From: Lathyrus oleraceus
Lineage: Eukaryota > Streptophyta > Magnoliopsida > Fabales > Fabaceae
Assembly (NCBI RefSeq): GCF_024323335.1
Contig: NC_066579.1
Location: forward strand, 357,322,900-357,386,899
Direction: 5' to 3'
DNA: 64,000 bases
Shown: piece after piece, positions 55,679-64,000 of the stretch
Position numbering within the stretch: the stretch's first letter is position 1
How the letters are laid out: every line of letters begins with the position of its first letter
Position numbers and translations under genes: made by a program
The notes under the pieces: model-generated
What the model saw: the letters and a program-made list of their open reading frames with translations, nothing else
What the model was told of the DNA's origin: nothing
Database searches by the model: none

Positions 55679-57257
55679 GGAAATATACTGGATGTCGTAC
55701 TTTGTCAGTACCATTTGGCAACGAGCAACTCTTCCGGTGAGAGCTGGCTTCTCAAATATATACTTGACTGGATCCATTTTGGAGATCAGTAAGGTTGTGT
55801 GAGATAGCATGTATTGTCTCAATCGCTTCGCATCCCATGCAAGTGCACAACATGTTTTTTCAAGCATTGAGTATCTCGACTCGCAATCTGTGAATTTCTT
55901 ACTCAGGTAGTAGATGGCATGCTCTTTCCTTCCTGTCTCGTCGTGTTGACCGAGAACATAAGCCATGGAATTGTCTAGTACTGTCAAATACATAATCAGC
56001 GGTCTCCCTGGGACCGGAGGCACAAGGATAGGAGGATTCTGCAAATACTCTTTTATCTTCTCGAACGCCCTTTGACAATCATCATTCCATCTGATAGCCT
56101 GATCTTTTCTCAACAATTTGAATATTGGCTCACACGTGGCTGTTAGGTGAGAGATGAACCTTGCAATGTAGTTCAACCTCCCTAAGAAACCACGGACTTG
56201 TTTCTCTGTTCTTGGCTCAGGCATTTCCTGTATCGCTTTCACTTTGGCCGGATCCACCTCAATCCCTTTTCCGCTAACAACAAAACCCAGTAGTTTTCCC
56301 GATCTCACCCCAAAAGTACACTTGTTCGGATTTAGCCTCAGCTTGAATTTCCTCAAACGCTCAAACAGTTTCTGCAAATTCACCAAATGTTCTTCTTCTG
56401 TCTGAGATTTGGCAATCATATCATCAACATAAACCTCGATTTCATGATGAATCATATCATGGAACAGAGTCACCATCGCTCGCTGATATGTTGCTCCGGC
56501 ATTTTTCAGACCAAACAGCATCACCTTGTAACAGAAGGTGCCCCATGGGGTTATGAATGTTGTCTTCTCCATGTCTTCTGGTGCCATCTTAATTTGATTA
56601 TAGCCAGAAAAGCCATCCATGAAGGAGAATACCGAGAACTGAGTCGTGTTATCCACCAAAACGTCAATGTGAGGTAAGGGGAAATCATCTTTAGGACTAG
56701 CCCTGTTCAGATCCCGGTAGTCAACACACATTCGTACCTTTCCATCCTTCTTAGGTACCGGAACGATATTTGCAACCCATGGCGGATAATTTGTGACTAC
56801 TAGAAACCCTGCATCCAACTGTTTTTGCACTTCTTCCTTTATCTTGACAGCCATCTCTGGTCTTGTTCTTCTGAGCTTCTGCTTGACCGGAGGACAACCT
56901 TCTTTGAGCGGCAAGCGATGTACCACGATGTCTGTGTCAAGCCCTGGCATGTCCTGATAAGACCAAGCAAAGATGTCAACATACTCTTGCAGCAATTCAA
57001 TCAACCCCTTCTTCGCATTGTCTTCCAAAGCAGCCCCTATCTTGATTTCTCTCTTGGCGTCCTCGGTGTCGAGATTAATCACTTCAACAGACTCTTGATG
57101 CGGTTGAATGACCCTTTCCTCTTGTTTTAATAACCTGGTAAGTTCTTCAGAGAGTTCACAGTCTTCATCACCCTCTTCTTCAGCTTGAAAGATTGGATTT
57201 TCAAAGTCGAAGCGAGCCATAGCAGAACCGTTATCAATAGGATCCGGTGATGTGCAT
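55676..57257 (-). pseudogene. pol N-terminus, RT and first RNase H of element D
   Basis: Open from the predicted splice acceptor at 57257 through the ATG near 57220 (MARFDFENPIFQAEEE) to the TAG at 55676. RT motifs: VDYRDLNRASPKDDFPLP, FMDGFSGYNQIKMA, LFGLKNAGATYQR (methionine-phenylalanine usual, here with MLF), YVDDMIAKS. The connection VRGFLGRLNYIARF and the decayed first RNase H (TVLDNSMAYVLGQ) follow. This longest D frame is otherwise well preserved. Confidence 0.92.
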
Positions 57258-57510
57258 CTGCATGAGTGATGGTATGTGCTTATGAGTGTGAAAAAAAAAG
57301 AAAAAAAGTGGAAACTAAACAAAACATTGCCATTTTTTTTTGAAAAACTGCAAAAATAGAAAGACAGGGAACGAAATATTTGAATGCAAAAAGACGTCCT
57401 TTATTTATGATAAAAAAATGCAAGTGGCACATAGATGGGCCCTACAATGAGTCATTACGCCCTGGCGGAACGTAAGACTTGGATATGCATGAATAAACAA
57501 AGAAAATTAC
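57258..57510 (-). other. Putative intron between gag and pol (element D)
   Basis: 253 nt, GTAATTTTC at the donor overlapping the gag stop and ATGCAG at the acceptor, as in B and C. Removal keeps frame from gag into pol. Confidence 0.7.
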
Positions 57511-59138
57511 TCCTCCAGACAAGTGGCTTCGACAATCTCCTCAGAAGACCAATTGTTGAGAACTTCACCCGGGATCCTCGGGCGCACCCAGTTATCGATG
57601 TTGCAATCACTATCCCCATCTTCATTGTTGACCGCAGAGACTAATTTGACTATTCCTTCAACCATGTTAACGTTGGCTCCACCATGTTGGGGCATGGGAT
57701 TGTTGACGACATTAGGAGCTGGTGCAAAGTTAACGGCCTTTGAATCAATGAGGTCCTGAACTACGTGCTTAAAAGCTTTGCAGTTCTCAATATTGTGGCC
57801 AGGTGCCCCAGAATGGAAGCTACACCTAGCATTGGCGTCATAACCCACCGGAAGCCTACCAACGGGAGGAGCCAGAGTGCGCAACTGCACAAGTTGTAGT
57901 TGTTGAAGACTAGAAAGCAACTGAGCGTACGACATTGGAAGAGTGTCGAAACGCCGATCCATCGTCCTTGGCCTCGGTTGATAGGCGGGTCTATTACCCG
58001 GTTGTTGTGGTTGGTACTGAGCTGGTTGACGATGTGGTTGTTGTTGTTGTTGTGGTGCTGCAGCTGGAATGGTCACAGCCGCAACATACGGTTGCTGATG
58101 ATAGTTCTGAAAGTTATTCCTCCGGTTATCCCTGTTCTGATAAGAAGATATGGCACTTGCATCCCCTTCTCTCCTCTTCTGTCCCTGAATGAACGGCTTC
58201 TTCACCCCTGATGAGGATCCACCTCCACTCTGGGTCTTGTATGTCCTCAGGTAATTCTCCACCCTCTCTCCGGTAGAGACTACATCAGCAAAATTGAAGG
58301 CATTGCAACCCACCAGGCGCTCCAAATAAGGTCCTGGCAGAGTGTTCATGAACATGTTAGCCATTTCCTTCTCCAACATAGGAGGTTGAACATGGGAAGC
58401 TGTTTCTCTCCAGCGTTGAGCGTATTCTCTGAAGTACTCATTGCTTTTAAGAGACAGATTTTGAAGTTGAGTTCTGTCCGGAGCCATGTCTGCGTTATAC
58501 TGATACTGCTTCACGAAAGCCTCAGCCAAATCCCTCCAGCAACGGATGTGGGCTCTGTCCAGCCTCATATACCATTCCAGGGATGCCCCAGCTAGGCTGT
58601 CATGGAAAAAGTACATAAGCAACTTTTCGTCATCGGAGTATGCAACCATTTTACGGAAATAGGCTTGCACATGGGTCTTCGGGCAAGAGTTGCCATTGTA
58701 TTTGTCAAATATCAGGACCTTGAATTTCGGTGGCACTCTCACACCTGGGACCAGCCCCAAGTCAGCAACATCTACTCCCAGAGGATTTTGTCCTTCCACT
58801 GCCTTCAACCTCTCTTCCAATCTTCTAAACATGGGGTCCACACCATGACCCATACCAAAGTCTTCCTGCAGCAGGGGGAACTGATCGTCCTGATCATCAT
58901 GAACGGGCTGTTGACCGGAGGTGACATGTAGGATTGGGATAGGCCCCGGTCCATTGGGTCCATTGGGTCCATTAGCCTCTCCAGCTGGAGGATCAGTCAC
59001 CGTCTCTGGTTGAGCAGGGGGATTCCTCTGTATCATCTGCCTGAGCTCTTGCTGTCCCTGAGCCACCCCTTGAACCACATCCATGAATTGATTCATGCGG
59101 ATTTTCATCTCGGAGAACTCTGCCTGTAGGCTCTCCAT
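57507..59138 (-). CDS. gag: gag of element D, protease region deleted in frame
   Basis: 543 codons from the ATG at 59138 (MESLQAEFSEMKIRM) to TAA at 57509-57507. Residues 1-40 are helical. Residues about 128-300 are the retrotransposon capsid (PPKFKVLIFDKYNGNSCPK, HDSLAGASLEWYM, FVKQYQYNADMAPDR, EYAQRWRETA, MNTLPGPYLERLVG). Residues 300-400 are Q/P-rich. C439-x2-H442-x5-H448-x4-C453 is a zinc-knuckle-like motif. Around residue 500 the text goes directly from NMVEGIVKLVSAVNN to the acidic DGDSDCNIDNWVRP tail. The several hundred residues holding DTGSS in C are missing, yet the frame is preserved. Probably a structural gag without its own protease. Confidence 0.9.
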   Translation of the reverse strand: MESLQAEFSEMKIRMNQFMDVVQGVAQGQQELRQMIQRNPPAQPETVTDPPAGEANGPNGPNGPGPIPILHVTSGQQPVHDDQDDQFPLLQEDFGMGHGVDPMFRRLEERLKAVEGQNPLGVDVADLGLVPGVRVPPKFKVLIFDKYNGNSCPKTHVQAYFRKMVAYSDDEKLLMYFFHDSLAGASLEWYMRLDRAHIRCWRDLAEAFVKQYQYNADMAPDRTQLQNLSLKSNEYFREYAQRWRETASHVQPPMLEKEMANMFMNTLPGPYLERLVGCNAFNFADVVSTGERVENYLRTYKTQSGGGSSSGVKKPFIQGQKRREGDASAISSYQNRDNRRNNFQNYHQQPYVAAVTIPAAAPQQQQQPHRQPAQYQPQQPGNRPAYQPRPRTMDRRFDTLPMSYAQLLSSLQQLQLVQLRTLAPPVGRLPVGYDANARCSFHSGAPGHNIENCKAFKHVVQDLIDSKAVNFAPAPNVVNNPMPQHGGANVNMVEGIVKLVSAVNNEDGDSDCNIDNWVRPRIPGEVLNNWSSEEIVEATCLEE

Positions 59139-60347
59139 TACTCTCTGTTGGTTTCTGCGGGTACCGTACCGGTGAATGCCTGGGTCAGCTATCCTGCTGA
59201 TGGAACACCAAACAAACTGAGAACACTGTGGCGGTACCTGTTATGCAAGACATGCTAATGAATATGTAAATGCAATGACATGTTTATCAATTCCAAAGGT
59301 ATTCTACCCCCTTGATTCCAGTCTCTCAATAGATAAACGATGTAAAAAAAAAGACTAAGCCGTTGATGAGAACCAAGAAAATTCCGACTAAAATCAAGTA
59401 GAAGATATAAACCCCACAGAAATGGATAAACATGTGTGAATGATTATGAATGCAAAATGATGTGATGCAAAATGATGTGAATGCAGTGCAGTGGCATGGG
59501 AATCAGGATCGCTGTATCTGCTTGAACATCTGTCAGGTTGCACTGTCTGGAGAGAAATTAAGAGCACACCAAACAAAGGTCATGGGATGGATCATGTTAT
59601 CCTTAATATCAACCACCCATTTTGGTGGATTGTAGTTTACACCTTATCAACACCCAAGTTTCATTGATATTAAGGATACCTGATCGGATCAACCATGAAT
59701 CAAGGGTTTGTTGCAAGTCACGAGCATGGAGTTTAGGTTAAGAACCACCCAAAAGGAGTGTACTAAGGTTTAAACCTGCCAAACATGTTCTACAAAAGGT
59801 TCCCATAGTCATAATCCCATCTTTCGGATATTATCGGAGGAACGACTACTCGTATTCCAAAAATATTCTCAAGAGAGACTCTTATGAGTGTAGTATCGCG
59901 TAACAATCGTATCAAATCTTACACTTGAACGACTTTTGCACTACGTCCTACGAATAGGCCAAGATGGGTTTGGTAAACTAAGGTCCTCGGCTTCTAAGGT
60001 CGATATTGGAAAAAGTAATGTCTAACCACAACTTACTTGTGTGACATTATTGATCTCAACATGACCTCCACCAAGTGAATGGGCTTGCAAGTCAACTTGC
60101 TAAGGAATAACTCCACACAAGTCGACAAGACTATGCCATTCTCCTATCCTAAGTGCACTCGAGTTCGGGTATAGAACTCATCTCACAAAGATCACCAAGC
60201 AGCCATAGCCAGCCAACAGATACAGCAATCATATGTACACAATGCAATAAGGTAAAACAGGTCAATAAATAACTGTACAAAAGCATGAACACCCAATAAA
60301 CAAACAAACTACAAAAGCTATGAGGGACTCGCTTAGGGAAACCGGTT
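59139..60347 (-). other. Leader of element D
   Basis: No ORF1. 59566-60347 is homologous to the leader of C (see 39330-40324). Region 59139-59560 holds ATGATGTGAATGCA-type short repeats near 59455-59480. Confidence 0.78.
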
Positions 60348-60364
60348 CCCCAGCAGAGTCGCCA
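60348..60364 (-). other. Primer-binding site of element D
   Basis: CCCCAGCAGAGTCGCCA on the plus strand, two bases from the LTR. Same primer as A and C. Confidence 0.92.
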
Positions 60365-61754
60365 GCTGTCGCAACCTGAAAAATACAGTGTGCGAAAAAA
60401 CAACCGGCGAAAGAAAATGACAGAAGAGTCGCCACCGTGCGTTATTTATCCCAAAGGAGGGAAAGGAAACGCTCGAAGTAAACCTGAAAAGAGGAGAGGA
60501 AAAGACAAGGTCTCGCAACCAAATCTTAGGTTCGGGAGTCGGTTATGCGAAGGGAGGGTATTAGCACCCCTACGCATCCGTAGTACTCTACGGGATCCAC
60601 TTTTGTAGTTCTTGTCTAAAGGGGGTGAGTTTGTCTTGTGTTGTTTACTAAAAAAGGGGTTAAATGAAAATGACTCGCGGGGATGTCGCATCCACTGCAT
60701 ACGTATCTCATCTGAATATGAGAATCAGAGTCTTCGTAGCTCGGCTGACCTATGGGTTGGGGGGATGTGTGCTCGCTAAGACATCGCGTCTTATGCCTAC
60801 GTATCTCATCTGGAATGAGAATCAGAGCAAGCCGTAGTTCGGCTAACTACGGGGTTATGGATTGGGTTTTGGACGAACGACGTTACTACGCAATCTATCG
60901 GATGCTCGACCTTTGGAGACTTACTCACCTGTAGTAGAAGGAGTAAACGTGTGTTTAGGAGAAGAAAAATCAATGAAGGGTTAGGGTTTGCTCATGCAAA
61001 AGGAGTCCTGGACGAAGGAACCTGTAAAAAAAAATAAACACACAAAAACATTGCCTCATATCGAGGTCTTCCAGCTAGGAAAGTAGTAAAATGCGGGAAA
61101 AATGTAAAAGTACCACGTGGATAAAGATCCGAAGTAACAGCAATTAGAGGAATGGGAAACCCAGGGATCCTTCCCAGCTAAACACCATCAAAGAAAGTGA
61201 GTCAATACAGGTAATCGGAATGAAACCTCCAGGCGGTATCCCACAAATAAAGTGGAAAACCACGTAAGTTATCCCTGCAAAAGTCATGTGAGCCCTCACA
61301 AAAACTCAACAAAAGGGTTAGTGAAACACGATAAACATTTTTTCATGGATAACAGTATGGTTTCAGAAACCTCAAACCCTGTGGCATACACTTCAGAAAT
61401 TAAAGGATTAAGCATTCAAGGCATTATTTATACATTCATACATAATTATGAACCCGTGGGCAAAAACCTAATGAAATTCATCCATCATACCTCAAACATT
61501 TAGAGTATTCAACTTCAAAGCACAAAGGTAATGGAAATAAGGGCAAACCTGATTGGAGAGAACGGTTGAAATCAAATGGCATGGCTGGATTTGCAAACCA
61601 ATGTTAGGGTTTGCTTGAGCTGAAAGTGTGTGAGTCAGAATGAACCTTTCAGAGTTTCCTGGAGGTTGCTCTGAACTCTGTTAGCTCTTCTCTCACTATC
61701 TTTTTCCAGCCAGGGTAATAGGAATAGAATGCCTTTTGTTTCACTAAAACTCTG

Positions 61755-61762
61755 AATTTATA
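61755..61762 (-). promoter_or_regulatory. TATA-like box in LTR D
   Basis: Minus-strand TATAAATT, followed by CAGAGTTTTAGTG. Motif and position only. Confidence 0.45.
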
Positions 61763-61823
61763 ACCTGATTTTTGTGGACCTGTGGGTTCAAATGAGAGAG
61801 GTCCAAATCCAAGATTTTTTTCT

Positions 61824-61858
61824 TTTATTTATTTATTTATTTATTTTATTTTATTTTT
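61824..61858. repeat. TTTA microsatellite in LTR D
   Basis: (TTTA)n changing to TTTTA repeats; low-complexity tract, no function claimed. Confidence 0.85.
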
Positions 61859-62194
61859 CGTTTTTTTTCAAAACACGTGGGCTTCGCCTAGCGAGCGTGA
61901 CAGCTCATGAACAAACCTTTGCTCCTTCAAGATTAACGTTTTGACTGACGAATAGACCCCTGTTGGAAGTAACTCAAGTCTTTCCCTTGTGTTGACTGAT
62001 CATCTAAATAGAGCCCACAAAGTGTCCTGGATGATGTTCAAGCTTCTTGGATCCGATTCCGATTGCCATGATGAAATGCAAATGTTAAATGACCTAAAAA
62101 TGAATGCATGCATGAGATGTAAAGCGTATGCTTCCAGGAAAAATGAAGGGTAAATTTTGGGGTATTACACCCATATGATTTTAACTTTGAATAA

Positions 62195-62997
62195 AGCGGG
62201 ACCGATTTTTTTGGTGGATTGATTACGTCTATTGCTCGGGCACTTAACCTGAACAATGAGATGGCTACCCTAGATCCCTTGCCTCCTCGCACAATTAACT
62301 TAAAATTTCTGAGAGACATGAAATTGTGTCGCTCAAGGAGAGAAGGAGGTTATACACTTATGGTTCATGGTGTAGCCATCCCATCTATTATTCTACCTTG
62401 CACTAGACGTACAGATATACGAGATGAGAGGAATTGGACCTACGATTTAGACGCTCCACCTGTTTTGGGTCCTCTTCCTTCTAACATTCCTGATGAGGCG
62501 GGACATGACACCGATGATGAATATGATCGGAGAGAGAGATCTTCCGTACCACATGTGTCCCCCATCATCCTTCACCACCACACACCGCACCATATTCTTT
62601 TTCTACAGGTACCACTCCTGGCTTCTATATTACAGAGGAGATGTGGCGTGACCACATGGCTAGAGAGCAAAGGCGAGATGACCTCCTCTCTACCATCCAG
62701 CAACAAATGGCGGACAACATGAGCTTTATACAAGAATCACAACGGAGGACAGACAGGTCCTACGACACTGTTCTATAGTCCCTGCAAGCGATTACAAATA
62801 CGCAAGCCCGTCAACAACAACACAACCAGCGACACATGGCACTCATCGAAGCTACTCAAGGTTCCATTTTAGGTAACCTTCGAGAGGTGAGGACCGCTCA
62901 GGATGCTCTGCAGGCGAGGATGGATCAGAGAGACCGTCGTCGTACCCGATCACGTCGTCCACCTCAGGATGGCGAGGGCACTAGTGGTCAGCTATAG
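62195..62997 (+). pseudogene. Athila-like late ORF (env-like or ATHILA ORF1 type), broken
   Basis: Reads [55 protein letters not shown] and an acidic/proline region. The frame changes near 62600; in the other frame it continues with [26 protein letters not shown], a TAG near 62777, then glutamine/arginine-rich helices ending GEGTSGQL with TAG at 62995-62997. Upstream a TAA precedes SGTDFFGG. It is the C-terminal portion of a post-pol gene; the N-terminal part lies beyond D, to the left. Function of these late ORFs is unsettled. Confidence 0.55.
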
Positions 62998-64000
62998 GTT
63001 GCCAGGTAACTCTTCCTTATCTTATTTCGAAACATTGGGGACAATGTTCGATTTAAGTGTGGGAGGAGACTCTATCGTCTTTTCTTTATTGCTTTTCTCG
63101 TTTATCGCTTTTTCTTTGCTGTTTTTAGATAGTTTATTTCCTTTTAGTTGTTTATTTTGCTTTTTAGTATAATGCATGAGTCTGACGAGTCACCAAATAT
63201 AGTAGATCCTTAGTACAATCCTACCTCCCCATACCTTTAGCCCCACCAAATTTTTTTGCAAAAGAAAATAGTGTTATTTCGAAAGTTTTCAGGTTTTAAG
63301 GACATGTTTTGAGTAAGGATGCGGTGACTTGGGAGAACTTTGTGAAACATCAGTATCTGTTTTAGCACCATAAGCTTTGCAAATATAGGAATCATTCCCG
63401 AAACCCCATATACCATGGCCTTAATCATCATTTTCGTATAAGTCCTTAGTAGTTTATCTCAGCAGTCAGCTCCGGCCTACGCATCCTCTACGTGGGGGAC
63501 CGATGCAAATAAGTGAATGATCCAGAAAAAAATAAAAAAATAAAAGAAAGCAAAAAGGCAACTCCGGTATAGGTGACCCTCACAAAGTCATTTAAACCAA
63601 AGAATTGTAAAAAAATTGCTACAAAAAGAAAAAGAAAAAGAAAAAGAAAAAGAAAAGCAGTACCCTCTGCTAGTGGGTTCAGAGGTGTCTGGCACTGAAC
63701 TCGGTAGGGCGGATTACGATCTGATCCCCCACAACCACAGTTGGATCCAATAAAAGGGTTTACACATGTTTATGTGCCAGAAACCCCAAGCTCTGATCAT
63801 AATCACTAACAGGCCGCTCTATTATGAAGCATGTACGGATAACGGGCTTAATGTGATTGCGCCTGAATGAAAAGGACACAAAAGAGATGAAGAGGCAGGC
63901 CTAGGTATTGTGGGATAATATGGGTTGGTTAATATAGGAATGAAGTTTATGTCCGTATTCGCGGATTAGTGTCATCATGATACCCTTAGTTCACTCAGTT
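62998..64000 (+). other. Non-coding 3' region of the Athila-like element
   Basis: Contains the motif at 63034-63063 (CATTGGGGACAATGTTCGAT... then AAGTGTGGGAGG) and an AAAAAG microsatellite at 63620-63656. Text from 63660 on (GTGTCTGGCACTGAACTCGG, GATCTGATCCCCCACAACCA) looks like typical post-pol spacer. No gene seen. Confidence 0.55.
63620..63656. repeat. AAAAAG microsatellite
   Basis: About six copies of AAAAAG in a purine-only tract; low complexity. Confidence 0.9.

Larger units (their letters stand above)
52571..62169 (-). mobile_element. Element D: old Tat/Ogre-type retrotransposon, right part
   Basis: Minus-strand element with 5' LTR 60367-62169, PBS, leader, gag (no protease), intron, broken pol, stem-loop array and part of the 3' UTR. 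It is cut by B; its remaining 3' UTR, PPT and 3' LTR should lie left of the window beyond B. Numerous stops and frameshifts and being host to B make it the oldest of the four. It is inserted in an Athila-like element; CCCAT after 62169 would be its target duplication (unverifiable). Confidence 0.9.
60367..62169 (-). repeat. 5' LTR of element D
   Basis: 1803 bp; in element sense TGTAATACCCC ... GGTTGCGACA. Much shorter than the LTRs of A-C but with the same U5-end block (60367-60600). It contains a duplicated TACGTATCTCATCTG segment near 60700 and 60797. The partner LTR is outside the window, so borders rest on TG...CA ends, PBS adjacency and the Athila-like junction. Confidence 0.88.
62170..64000 (+). 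mobile_element. Athila-like Ty3/gypsy element, 3' internal part (host of D)
   Basis: The right flank of D is another retroelement on the plus strand, represented by a late coding region (62200-62997) and a non-coding stretch with the GGGGACAATGTT...GATTTAAGTGTGG motif familiar from Athila-type elements. No LTR start is recognisable before the window ends. Assignment is from motif memory, not from a search. Confidence 0.6.

Overview
The window looks like plant nuclear DNA, most likely a large-genome legume. Almost all of it is nested Ty3/gypsy LTR retrotransposons of the Tat/Ogre lineage, with 1.8-5 kb LTRs. I see no host gene, rRNA, tRNA or CRISPR. The legume assignment is inference from the Ogre-type organisation (giant LTRs, ORF1, an intron between the protease and reverse-transcriptase regions, and a primer-binding site matching the 3' acceptor end CCCCAGCAGAGTCGCCA, reported for Ogre as tRNA-Arg). 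It is not a species call.

Four elements, called A-D here, plus one flank account for every base. D (minus strand, 52571-62169) is inserted in an Athila-like plus-strand element (62170-64000). B (plus strand) is inserted in D. It occupies 1-1069, 19630-22109 and 44263-52570, and its 5' LTR lies left of the window. A (minus, 1070-19629, 18.56 kb) sits in the RT domain of B with target duplication CCAGT. C (minus, 22110-44262, 22.15 kb) sits in the integrase domain of B with duplication GTACG. Nesting gives the order D, then B, then A and C. LTR mismatches counted by eye (about 27 in 4.99 kb for A, about 11 in 3.92 kb for C) make A and C recent, with C the youngest.

C is nearly complete: LTR, PBS, ORF1 (482 aa), gag-pro (one frameshift near its start), a 277-nt intron, an uninterrupted pol of 1153 aa (RT, decayed RNase H, second archaeal-type RNase H, integrase), long 3' UTR, PPT, LTR. 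A is young but has lost protease, most of RT, most of RNase H and the integrase core, so it must have moved in trans. B and D carry several stops and frameshifts. D also has an in-frame loss of the protease region.

The most interesting material is non-coding. (1) Just after the pol stop, all four elements carry an array of short stem-loops. Their stems differ in sequence but stay complementary, both between units and between elements, usually around an AAAA bulge and a GAAA/GCAA-type loop. (2) The 3' UTRs hold dozens of copies of a TCCCCAGCAG-like core in the sense orientation. This matches the tRNA acceptor end and is complementary to the element's own PBS. (3) In B, C and D the gag-pro stop TAA lies inside the 5' splice site GTAA, and splicing to a conserved ATGCAG acceptor would keep frame into pol. 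(4) LTRs of different families share a U5-end block, a 7-bp-stem hairpin and an LTR minisatellite core. (5) A and B amplified different monomers (23 bp and 84 bp) from a homologous 3' UTR segment.
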